Below, piece by piece: positions 41,901-54,600 of a stretch of DNA of 64,000 bases. Location of the stretch: the NCBI GenBank assembly GCA_004026145.2, contig CP034989.1, positions 3,863,208 to 3,927,207 on the forward strand, written 5' to 3'. A program made the position numbers and the translations under genes. Numbering within the stretch: position 1 is the first letter of the stretch; each line of letters starts with the position of its first letter. The notes below the pieces were generated by a model that saw only the letters and a program-made list of their open reading frames with translations, ran no database searches and was not told the origin of the DNA. The stretch comes from Takifugu bimaculatus (taxonomy: Eukaryota; Chordata; Actinopteri; Tetraodontiformes; Tetraodontidae).

Positions 41901-44900
41901 TGCGCTAATCACAGTTTAATCTCTGTGTTTCCACACAGACAATTACAAAAAAGCTGCAACTATTAATTAAAAATGGAAATAACCAGGAACTGACAAACGG
42001 GCTTTAAACAGGAGAGTGAATGACGAGCAGGTGGCAAGTACGAGCGACAAGTATCAGTGACACAACACAGCCTCATGAAAGCAGGCCCGCAGATACACAC
42101 AGATACACACAGATACACACAGATACACACAGATACACAACCGAGCACACGTCTCACGTGCATGCACGTCACACAGGTGCACAAGCGCAGACCCCCAAAG
42201 TCCTGAGTGTCACGTGGCACGCGTTAAATCCCACATGCGTGCAGACACACACAGCGGCACACTTATCTTACTGCTTTCACCTTCCAGGGTTGCTAAGCAA
42301 CAGCACACGTCCACAGATTGTTTACAGAGCTTGTAATATAGTTCATCTCAGAGGGAATGTGAGACGGAGACAGATGACACAATCTCCTTCCACGGAGACA
42401 CGGAAACAGGACGGAGGGACCGTGGCCGCACGTTCCGCGTGCGTCCACAGACAATTCCGCCGTTCTGGGGATGAAGGACGGTTACGCGAGATGAGAGCAA
42501 AAGGGAGCCCATCCGTCTCGGGGTTTGGTGACACGCACAATCAGCACCATGCTTTGGTATCGATTTGCCCTCAAGGCCAAGGAGATAAAAACGTGTTTTC
42601 AATTAGTTTTATTGTCACTGGTAGTTTGATGCCCTCAGAAAAGTCTCCTGTTTGATTGATGACAGGTGACGGAAACATCGCTGATGATTGTGAATCATCG
42701 AAGTCTGAAATCTGAGTCTGCTTTCACTCACATGATGGTGTTGATTCCTGAGACCTGCTGGAACATGTGCAGACCGCAACCCACCAGGAGGGCTCGTCGA
42801 GTCGGCGGGTAGGTCAGCATGCGCCAGATCACAGGGCCGTCTGGAAGCACCACGAATTCACAGGAAAACACACAAAAAAATGTTAATTTCAGTCTCAGCA
42901 CCAGATCCCAGCGAAGACACAGTAACATTGTTGCATTGCAGAAAAGCTTCGCACAGTTGGTTCGTGGAAGTGCTGTAACCTTCACAGGCTGGGGTCGAGA
43001 GGGCAGCGGCTCTGCAGCTCCATCCGCTGCCTTTGGCTCATTTTCATGTGCGCGACCGCTTGTGTTTAGAGACATTTTTGACACCTAGATTCTGGCCTGA
43101 TTGCCTCCGAAACAAAGCCAGAAAGGGCTTTTCTGCCCTCAGAGACAAGGGCAGGAGACTTAATAGGATGAGAAAAGGGCCAGACAGGCATGAAACTGTG
43201 GCAAAATATCAGATCCACGAGCCCATAAACACGTCCAGACACACACAGGTGACATGTCTGACGACTGCCATGAGCCAGAATGATAATTTGGGAGCCGTTA
43301 AGAGAGGGAAGATCAGACAAAATCAGCTTTTATTGTCTGGCGAGCAGAGCAGCTTCTGTAGACAAAAGGAATCCGAGCTTGTCTCTCATTGATTCTGACA
43401 TGAAAAGAGACTTTCAACATCCACCTGCTTGTCAAAAGTCACTCTCATCCTATTAGGAGATCCCAGGGCTTTTAACAGCACTGGGAAAACTGATGGGCTG
43501 TCTGTTGGATTTTTCACTTAATTAGCTTGTGGGGAATGTAGAATATAGATCGCATTAGGTGCAGCCTCAGATGCAGGGTTTAGATTCGGCCCCAGAGGAA
43601 CACTCAAATCTGGAAATCCTTAATCAAACGGAGCGGCTCACCGTCTTACAAATGTTCAATCACATATTTCAATCACAGGACTTGGATGTTACTCTTCCCC
43701 ATCTCTTGTTACAGCTAAGTGGGACTTTTGTGGATAGATTTGCATGTATGAATGGGGGGGGGGAGGGTAGCGGCACACACAAGGATTTTCATGTCAAGTC
43801 ATCTCAGATCGTGCAGAAGAGGTAATCGATCATTTTCAGGCTGAGCAAGTTCCCTCGATCCAACCCGGTGGAGGGTAATTGGCTGTTCCCTGGAGAACAG
43901 AGCACCAGGAGCTTCGTCTGATCGCATCACAGGAAAGTCCAAATTCACGGGCCAGAGTCCATTAACCTGAAAAGCAGGGCCTTGACCACCGCCCCACGGC
44001 TCCCTCAACTTACTCAGACACACACGGCGACGTTTGCAGGTGCAGTCTTGCTCTTCACCTGCAACACCTCCAGAGAATACAGCACTTTCCACCTGTTTAC
44101 CTTTTAAAATACAAGAGGAATGCTCCCTCCGCATATATGCGATGTGAAAACGCGCACGCGGCTTCATTTCCTGCTCTGAACGCCACCCAACTGTAATCTC
44201 AACAGATGAGACGTTGACAAGGAAGGATGGCGATGATCAGCGAGAGTGCGAGCTGCTCGGTGATTAATGCTCACGCCATCCTTAGTGTTCCACCTAAAGC
44301 CTTTTCCAACCTCTTCCTGCATCTAAACTCCTTCCTCGCCATAGTTTGATTGGATAATTGCGCAATATCAAACGCGCACATCTCCCTGGGCAACACACAG
44401 GACAAGGTTAATGTAATCTTGCTGCTACTGTTGCCTTTTGAATCGCATGTCGTGGCTTCACATTTAACAAACTGCCTCATTTAAAGATCATTATTTAAAT
44501 TTTAGCGAGCGGGGGAGGCTTTTTTTTAAATGAGCTCATTTTCTCCTTTTTCTACTCTTTATTCACTGAAGGTATTCGCAATTAACGATTGCTTTCCAGA
44601 AATGGCCCAGCCGCTCTGAACAAACAAGGCCTTCGGCCAATTACAGGAGCCCTGTTTAGCACCGTCAGGCGTGTCAGATGTTGCTATTTATTCATGCTTC
44701 AAACAAACTATGTGCTTAATGAAGGATGCAGCATAATGCATAAGGAGCACAGGAGCCAAATGGAAATGAGTATTCCAGGAACACCCACAAGTGTCCATCT
44801 GCGCTGCTACACGGTAAATCTGCAAATGAGGGAATTTTCAATACATGGGACAAGCCATAATCACCATCATGGAGGAGGGGGAAGAACAATGGCTCATCAG

Positions 44901-45963
44901 GAAAAAAAACAAGCACAAATGAGGGAGGCGCTGGAAGCGCAGGAGGAATTATGAAGATACAAGCCAGAGAAGACAAGAATAGCTCCATCCACCCAGTCGC
45001 ATGTCCTCAAAATGTAAGTGGCTTCACTGACGCAAGAGAGCAGGCAGCAATCAAGGAGCAAAGCCAGAACAGGCAATCTGCAGCCCTCCCACCTCCAAAT
45101 CTATCTCCCCCTCAAAATATCCTCGCTGCCGTCCAAGATCAGAGCAGCAGGTTGACACACCAGGACCAGATGATGGCAGATTTCAATTTTACGATGAAGA
45201 AATGATTGTTGTTAGAAGTACCCCGAAATGTCCGATTAGCCCTGAAGCACAGATTCAGAATCATGTCGATAGTAAAGAGGAAGACAGTCATATTAGGGAG
45301 GAAAGTCGGGATGTAAAAGATAAAATAGAGCAGGGGTTACACTCTGTATGCACCTGAGGCTGAACATATGGGGCCTTTAATGTATGAGATAATCATGTTA
45401 GATGATCTCTAAAGGCAGGTGAGATTCTAATGTGCAGACAAACTGATCACAAAGAGGGTCCAAAGATGTAAGTATGAGGTCGTCAGGGATTCCAGGGAAT
45501 TCAGCGTACATGTTAACTTTACTGGAAAACAAAGATATACCAGTCAAAAGACTGGAGGTGAATATGTTTAAAATGTTGCATTAATATATGTGTAACATGC
45601 GAATCAAGCTTTACTTTGCCTTTTGTCCAGATCTTCATTTAACGCTTTATAAACAGTTTTACTGAGGCACAGATGGAAACTGCTGCGTCACAGTTCACAG
45701 GTCAGCAAATCATTTCAAGATTATTCACATCAACTTCAGTAGAAATATGAGGTGAAGTGTTATCAGTGCAAGATTATTAGGTTTTTCATTTTAACAGCCT
45801 GAAGACTTTGCATCTGTGTGTCTTTTAACTAACGTTGTGGTTCTAGTGATGCTGGGATGGATCACTGATGGTTAGAAACATGTGCAGCATCAACATTAGA
45901 GACATGTTTTTGGGAGAGCAAAGATCTCGTTGGCTCCTGGATAATTGAAAATCACTGGGTGTT

Positions 45964-46029
<66 letters not shown>

Positions 46030-46036
46030 GAGAGGC

Positions 46037-46076
<40 letters not shown>

Positions 46077-49000
46077 ACAGCTTAAGTGGATCTGAAGTGC
46101 CCGTGGATGCAGGAGCGCAGCTGCGTTTTTCTCCAGGAGCAATAAGGGGTCAAGAGCTGCCAAGAGCAATAGATGGATGGATGGATGGATGGAGTGGGAT
46201 GGATGGATGGATGTGATGGATGGAGTGGATGGATGGATGGGATGGATGGATGGATGGCCTGATGGAATGGGTGGATGGATGGATGGGTGGATGGGTGTGT
46301 AGTGGATGGATATGGTTGGATGGTGTGGGTGGATGGATGGATGGATGTATGGTGGATTGAGTGGATGGGTGGATGGGTGTGTGTGAATGGATGGGTGGAT
46401 GGTGGGTGGATTGGGATGTGTGATTGGATGGATGGATGGGGATGGATTGATGGATGGATGGGTGGATGGGTGGGTGGATGGATGGGTGGATGGATGATGG
46501 GATGGGTGGATGGATGGATGGGACGGATGGACTCAACAGTTCTAATCCACAGGGTCCTGGGACATAAATGTCAGACACTAATGTTCTCAGTTTCAGCATT
46601 TGTATCTGAATTTAATTGTGTTTTAAAGATTTAAGATTGTTGCCATAGCGACGGGGATGAACGGAGGGAGGCGGCTAGACAAACCAGCGAACCAGCAAAT
46701 GTTTTATTCCTTAGTTTTCTTTGTCTGTTCTGCAGCAGGGTGTCTAAATCTATCTGGAGTTACCTGGATGAATAAAAATGAAAAACATTCATCCAAAAAC
46801 GACTTCAATTGCGACAATTTTTCACAAGCTGCAGAGTCACATTGCAAATGTTCACAAGACCACCAGTTTTCCATTTTCAATTCATTTTCATCAAGGAAAT
46901 CAATTGGACGAGGTTTTTCTAAATGGGCTGTCGAGTTGTTCTGGTGATAAAAACCCAGAAATGGGGGGAGACGGCGGCTATAACAAATAAAATATATAAA
47001 TCTGAGCAATAACCTTCAGGGAAACACAAAAACAGAGCGCACAGGCTATTTTAGAGGAATCACAGTAAGATTATCTTCCTGAACAACGCATGCTGAGGTA
47101 GACTGTGGTTTTATCAACAGCCTGATGACACTCGAGACCGCGAAAAGCTGTTTTTGAAGCAAATAAACACACAAATTACACATCTGAATGCTGTAGTCGC
47201 CTCCAGAAACACACATCTGATTAGAACAGTTTCTGCCAAATGAAATTAATTATCACATTCTGAAGAGGTGAAATAATGCAGCTGGCATCCCTTTTTTAAA
47301 AATAGAAATAATACTATGAGAGAGGGGGGGGGGGGGGGGGTCGAATATGCATTCACAGGTCAGGAGGAGAATCAAGACAGATCTGCCCCTGCACAACCAG
47401 CTCTGCTGTCTTAATAATTAATAAGGTATTTAAAGCCTGAAGGAGAACACGGGGCGAGAATGAAGCTCTGCTCTTCACGTGTTGCTTTCCTTTTCCTCGC
47501 TGCTGATTGTGACGTAAGTGTAGTTTTGGCTTGTGCTTAATACATTAATGGCCTTTTTCCCCACTGAGCTCTGGGTTGGTACATTATCAATTCTGGCTAC
47601 AAGAGCGTCCAGCTTTGCTCAAAATGTCAAATTATGCTTCTTGAAATGGCAGGAACAGTTGGGGAGACATTTGGACGCTGCTTTTCACTTAACACCCACA
47701 ACTCACCATCATAGCGGTGATGGAAGGCAAGCACATATTTATACAGCCACGTTGGTTTATTGTTGGGACAGTGAAGGAGTGTTTACTCCTGGGATGGCTG
47801 CAACAATATTCAGTACTGCAGCCAATTTTAGACAGATTCTAAACTGATAAGTTCCAGTACGGACCTGTTAAATAACTGGTATTTTCCTGTATCCCTGACC
47901 TGTAATTCCTCAATCTAATAACAATGTCAAGAGCAACTTATTGAGTTTTCCTCTAGAACAAGCTAATAAAACCAGGGGAAAAACATGATAATGGATGGGT
48001 CAGCCCTTCCAGAGTGGGACAGGATTCCTCCCTCCCACTTGACTCAAGTCAAGAGCCAATTACTCAACAGATCGGCCGTATTTTAAATGCTCACATGGTC
48101 CAATCTGCCCTGCAGTCTGTGCAGAGGATGAACGCTACCAAACATGACTCACAAAAGCTGGCGAAGCAAGTGGAATCGTGGCTGCTGGGGGGTGACTTTG
48201 CTTCCTAAAAAGTTTCCTAATTGTTCAGATGTGCTTTGAAAGAGGAGAAGGACTGACAGAGAATGGAACAGTCGATCCTTAATTTAGTTTTGTTGTTGTT
48301 TTTTACCACCATTCACCACGTCAACCACAGAAAAGAACAGTAATTCTAAAGGAACAAAAAAAGGAGTTTAGTCCAACAGGTTCCGCTCTTTTTAAAGCAT
48401 CTTCTCTCTGCACGAATCGTCTATTGATGCAGCAGCCTTGGGACAGACTGCGTGGGATTATTACACGTGCATCTAACTATTGCAGCAAAATTAAAGAAGT
48501 TTAGATGCTCAAAATTTCTACTTTTAATGCCTGCGTATTCCATTCTGCAATTTATATAGAGAAACTCTACATAAATGAAAACAAATGAAAAAAATAGATA
48601 AATTTACTTGTAAGTTACTTAGAACTCAGATCACAGCATCATATCGGATTCATCGGATGCATCTAAAATACATCAGGGTTTCAAGAAAACCACCTAAAAA
48701 CATGCTTTTTCGAAAGTAATGGGCCGTGTTCACCTGTTCATGCTGCCTATTACAAAACTGTGCAGCAGGCAGACTTCATCCATCTCTCTTCTCCTGTTGT
48801 CCCATAATAAAATCTCCAGTGCCATTTTGGAGCCCACCGGTACTCAGTCTACAAGGTTATTAAGATTCGTGCCTTTCAGGCCTCACACCTGCTCCGATGC
48901 AAATCACAGGGGTTGATCCTCTGGGCGCACACACACTCACACACACAGAAAAAGAAACGGTGAGTCATTTAGCTCAGGGCAAACACTGAATATTAGTGCT

Positions 49001-51529
49001 CTTGCATAAGCCATCAGAATTTGTCCTTTCTCTAACAAGTGCTTCCACAGATAATCATAATTATAAATGTTGAGAAATCCTGAAATCACATCTGTAAACA
49101 TCCTCGGTTCAGAGGTATGTTCTCCGTTAGCTTTGGTGGTGACCGTGATAAAACTGGCACCCTCCTGCGACAGTCTGCCCTTGGAGGTGTTCATAGCGTT
49201 GGGTCTGCTAGCATCAGTCTGTGATGAAGTATTTATGATCAGGTGGGCTCACGGTCTACATTCCAATCATTTCCACCGAGGTCACCTGCTGGGTATGGAG
49301 CAAAACACAGCAGCATACAACATCGACACAATGCACAGACCTGCTGCACGACTGCTATCAAGGTGGGGGGCTGCTTCCTGCTCCCCCCCCCCCCAGTTGC
49401 AGCAGGAAGGATTAGCTTCAAACTTAACTGGAGGTAAATCTGAGCCACTGTGTCCTTCACCACCCCAACACACAACACACACAAAACATGTTGTGCACAC
49501 ACAACATCCAACACTCTGTACTCTATACACTTTAACTCATGAATAGTCACCATTGACCATCATATTCAAAATCTCTAATAGCGAATCTGCAGCATATAAA
49601 AGGTTAATATTAGTGGTGTCACATTCATACTTTCTTTAGACTTGCTGGAGCAAACTATGCCAAAATAAAAGCCAATTACTGAAGTAAAGAGAGAGAGAAT
49701 TCCCTAATCTCCCCTCTTTGCTTTCATCAGAAGGAGCTCGCCTTGCTTGCATCCTCTGCTAATGTGACCTCCATAATAATCCCCCATCTGGGACTGTGAT
49801 TTCATTTCCGTGCACTCCACCCAGCGTGAAAACCCCAAACCACCCGCTCGCTGCTGCTGCAAAATGATGACAGCGAGGGCAGAAATGTGACATTTTTCAG
49901 TCTGTTAATATCAAAATATTTGTCCAGAATGTCCTGAAGGACATATTTGTTAAGCAGCCCATTCCACATTGTTAACGCTCAAATACGAAGAGTGGAACAA
50001 AAATGAATCAGAGCGGAATGATTATTGATTAAAAATAAGATCAGCGGGGAGGCCAATTCCTCTTGTCATGTTTAGATTCAATTAAATCCTATTTAAGATG
50101 ACTGCATTTTCCAGTTGGAGGCCTCAAACCTTTTATTTAATTAAGATAAAATGACAGCGACGTAATCTATTTTATGCATAAAATACATTTTAAAAAAAAA
50201 CAAGATACAGCTGTGTGATGACACTAAGCATGTTTCTCCCTAATTACAAAGCCCTGGTTCCATAACGACTTCCTTGTGGACTTAAAGAGACCCAAAGCTG
50301 CAGTGGACGCTCATGATATATTTTGAATTTTTAATGATCGGTAGTAAAAAAACAAGACAAGCGTTGTGGGAGAAGAAAAAACACCCCCAGATATTTGTCA
50401 GGTGTGCACATTTATATGCAGAAGCAATTAAATTGTGATAAATAAAATTAATAATTCAAAGATGCACCAGAGGAACACAAACACAGCTTTCTTTTGTTGA
50501 TAGTTCAGTATGTGCCATTCAATTACCTGGAAGCAGACGGGGAAAACAAACAGACAGGATAGCAGGTTAAAGAGAGGATTTCTTTGAACTGAGAATAAAT
50601 ACAGGAAAAGCTTTTCTCGCAGTATGCTATGAATAATTAAATGCAAACCAAAATCTGTATCGCATTAATATATTGCCGTACAATTTAGCTTAGCTTAAAA
50701 GAGCATATTTGTGCCTGGAATCCTTGAAAGTACCAGATTGCAGAAAACTTAAAGATGCAGCAAAGTCAAAAAAGATTAAAAGAACTAAAACTAGTGTCAG
50801 CAAAATTCATTTTTATACCCCATAATTTCCACTGGGCGCACTTGACAACAGCTTCTAGAAAACATAAATGAGTGTATCTCTGCCGCGTGCTGGTGGATGC
50901 GCGGATCTTTTGATGGCTGTATTGCGCCGTCTGTCCAGGCCCGACCTTTTGCTTTACAAAGGTCACATCTGAGTCTGTTTGGTGTTGCTTGGAACAGGAA
51001 TTGTTATGAAGAAGGTTTCCAAAGAAATCAATGGGCTCGTTCAATCCAGAGCATATGAAGTTTCTCAAGAAGAATGGCAACATAAAGGGCGACAGAATTA
51101 ACCTGCAACCACGCCGCTGAACTGCTTCTCCATCATAATTGCCGGCGCAACATTGACAATTACCGCTCCGCTCTCTCTTTATCGCCTCCTTGGCCACCAT
51201 AACCTCAGATGTAGGGCTGCTAACACTTCCTCAAATAACCAGGACATTCAGTTGTATGTACCGTAAGGCTGGTGTTTAAGTATAAAAGCAAACAACACAC
51301 ATGCATTTATGTTGGTCCTCCTCAATTGTCTGAATGAGTTTTAATAAAGAATTACTCTAATTATGGTGTGCAACAAAATTAGAGCTCTTGGGTCCTGCTG
51401 AGTAAATGTCAGCATGTGAGTAAGCTGCTGACAGGAAGTGATGATAGCTGTCTGCTGAGAGCTACGCCCTGTGCTTCTATAATCATCTTCCTGCCAATTA
51501 TCAGCTTTTTGACCGGATCTTACACCATT

Positions 51530-51602
<73 letters not shown>

Positions 51603-54600
51603 CCCGTATGTATGAGGAGTGCCAGGAGTAAAGGGGGGGTGATACTTTTTAATCCTCATTAGATCTACATTTACATGAAGTGTGAAAGAGGGACTTTTGT
51701 TTCCATGGCAACCTGCATGTCATGGGTTCCACATACCGTACGCTGTAAACAGACTCCGAGGTTACACGTTAACACCGATAACGTAGCGTAACACCCGGGC
51801 TGTGCTCGTCGATTTAGAAGATCCGAGAGCCCGTGTTCCAAACCAAAGACTCCTTCAGAGAGAGAAAAGGTTATTTATGGGATTAAATTTCCCAGCTGGA
51901 GTGAACAACAACAACAAGTTGTGTTTAGAAACGTGCATCGTTACGCCACAGGAACGAGTCCAACAACAATCGGAAAAGTGCGAGAAAACCACTCGTTGAC
52001 GAGGGAAGATCAAGACTTTTCAACATCTGCGTTAGCTTCCAGCTCCAGGCTGCAGGAAGCTGCTGTGAGGAGAAGTGGAACGTCGCACTTTTATCCTGAT
52101 TTCCGTGCCTTTCGGTTTGTACGAACCCTGATCCTTCCGCGGGGACCCGTGGGATTTATAGATGCCACTCCTGGAAGACACATGACGTTCTCTGTTGCCA
52201 GGGCTGATTAGTAGCAGGATGAATCCACTTTCCTCTACTAGCGTTCTTCTTCCCTCCACTCCCAGCTCATATCTCCAATAACCCTCCCTGGGAACACTCC
52301 CAAACCTAAATCTAAGTGACCAAACCAGTGGAGGAACCAATACGGTGGAAGCCGACATTATTATTGGCTGTATTTGCCAGTGATGGCCAACACACACCTG
52401 ATGATCAGTCATATTTCTATTTGGAACAGTTGGTCAGTCACAACAGTTGGTCATGAAGAACAACACACCAATCAGCCAAATCTAATTACTGAGACTGTTA
52501 CTGAAACAAAGATGTTGCTGTTTTTATTCTTGCAGCCAAACGTGACTCCGGTAACCATGGTGACAACAAAGCATTAATTCATTATTCAAATTGACACTTT
52601 ATAAAGATATTTCTGCTTCTCCACAGGCGAGGAAAGGCTTGTCACTTTGAGAAGGCGACGTTCCTTAAATGATATTCATATGATTTACTGTGGCTCCCTC
52701 CACAATAAAAGTCGAGATGTGTCAGATTGGACAGGCTGTTGCTGTTATTAAGCTGCAATACTGAGCCGATAAAGCCAGCCGACATCCTGACAATCTCGCT
52801 CAATCACCTCGGCTGAAAGATCTCGGAGCCAACGGCAGCCTCCACGCAAAGGTCAGCTAAAATTTCATTTCATTTGCAGGAAGCCAAAGTCATGCTGAGT
52901 TTTCATACTCGAACCCAATCCTGGCACCTCGCAGGCCTCCTTCTCCTTTAGACTCTGTGTCTGCAGCTGAATCGCACCAGAACTTGCCTTTGCAGGGTAG
53001 TTTAGAACTAAATTGGACCCTTACAATGGGCCTAAATTATTTAATCACACATTCCTCCCGGAGCCTGACACTGAGATGCCATGTTACTCCCCCCCCCCCC
53101 TCCTATTGTTTTGCAGGCAGTCATTGTCTGTGGAAAAACGAATTAAATTTTCAGTTTTTATGCAAATCGTGTTATATTTTGTCAGCGAGGTTCCTTCAAA
53201 GTCAAAAACAACATCCATCTTTTGTGTCCCGCTTCCCCCCCGCTGTTACCTCCACCGCTGTCCTCCTCATCCAGGCTGTTCTTGATGCTGTCGTACTCCT
53301 CATCAATGTTCTGGTTGCCCCGGATTTGACTGAGCACACGCCGAGCCTTCTGGGTCAGCCCGCGCTGGATCAGCCAACGAGGGCTCTCCGGCAGGAACAG
53401 GAATCCGATGAACTGCAGCACAGCGGGGAGCACCGACAGACCCAACATGTACCTGAGGAACCAGAAAGGCATTATTAGGGATCTCTATTTGCACACCAGA
53501 TAAGTATCACACCCTCGGGTGTTTATTACAGCTAAATGTCCTGTCCTGAGTTTATTTGTCTGCAATTAAGCGTCAGACAATATTGCTCATTAAAAATACT
53601 CACTGGGAAATACAGAATTTAGATTGCACTATTTAAAAACCCTGCAGCAATAACATCAAACCGCAGCTTTAACCATTTGTAGGTTTACAGCAACGAGAAA
53701 TATGAAGACAGTGGCAGTAAGAGACAGATTTCTAAGCAGTAAAATCTTTTTCAGGGATGTTTTGAAAGGTTCTAATAAAACATGAGAGTTACATGTAGGA
53801 AGTAGAGAAGCACTTGAAAGAAATCGGTGTAATTTACTGAACTCGGAGGCTTTTCTTCTGCTGTGGCGGCGAAGACATCAATCACCCAGCGCTCATCACT
53901 CAATAAACGTCTCCCAAAAGTCATTATCACATATGAATCACGCCATTCTGCCAAACAATCCTGGCTTCACCATCACAACTGCAGGGAATGCTAATCATCA
54001 CACAAGGAGAATGAAAATGAGGGCTCTGATGGCTCTCAATGTTCACATGCTACATTTAGAGTGAGCGAGTGGGAAATGCTAGCAGCTGACCTGTGCTCGC
54101 ACTGACATTTCCATCAAGCGTTCCAGCCAGTCTGACTTTTTCTGGCATTTGATATGATAAGAACCTGAAGAAATGAGGCTAATCTGACCATCAATCACTT
54201 CCTTGCAATGTCCCACAAGTGTACCGATTTGTTGCCGAGGGTGTCTACAACTTCTCTCCATGCCACATGGGAGACTGACCTCCATCCGTCGTGCTGCAGG
54301 TAGCTGAAGGCGCCGTCCACAAGGCTGGCAGTGAACTGCCCACCGGTGATGAAGAGGGTGTTAACCGTCACCAGCTGGCCCCTGAGGTGGGGCGGGGAGG
54401 CCTCGGCGATGTACACTGGCACCGTCATGCAGGCGATGCCTGCGGAGGGAGATACGGGGAGAGGAAGAGTTAGCAGGAGGTTTCTGAGGGGAGAGGAGGA
54501 AGATTTAATGTATGATTCCTGCTCCTTCCTGAAATCTCAAGGGTGTTGTTCTGTAAAAACACGTTACATAATAATTATTAAAGAGTTGCCTGAAACCTTT

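Larger units (their letters stand above)
35742..42731 (-). other. SLC2A13 intron 4
   Basis: A 7 kb intron with no supported exon on either strand. It contains an octamer (ATTTGCAT, 36361-36368) in a conserved-looking block, X-box-like sites at 39756-39768 and 42289-42301, a CA tract (38919-38955), a short C-rich run near 40750 and a 10-bp tandem repeat (42091-42139). Blocks of balanced composition around 40240-40520 and 41120-41280 may be conserved non-coding elements, but this cannot be tested here. Confidence 0.6.
42841..53249 (-). other. SLC2A13 intron 3, 10.4 kb
   Basis: The largest intron in the window. It has no convincing exon. It holds X-box-like sites (46639-46652, 51699-51712, 52551-52564), an octamer (43738-43745), a GA/GGAT low-complexity block (45968-46533), a 17-base G run (47324-47340) and a TG tract (51533-51594). 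Several blocks have AATTA, TAATGCAT and similar homeodomain-type cores (for example about 44580-44850 and 50040-50160). The size contrasts with the tiny introns of neighbouring genes. Confidence 0.6.

Noticed and set aside
44589..44954. 121-codon plus-strand frame in SLC2A13 intron 3
   Set aside because: No recognisable domain; more likely a conserved non-coding block than a gene.
46150..46634. Frames encoding Ile-His-Pro-Ser or Met-Asp-Gly-Trp repeats
   Set aside because: Translation of the GGAT tetranucleotide array.
47533..47847. 104-codon plus-strand frame in SLC2A13 intron 3
   Set aside because: No homology recognised, no splice or promoter support; length is within chance expectation.
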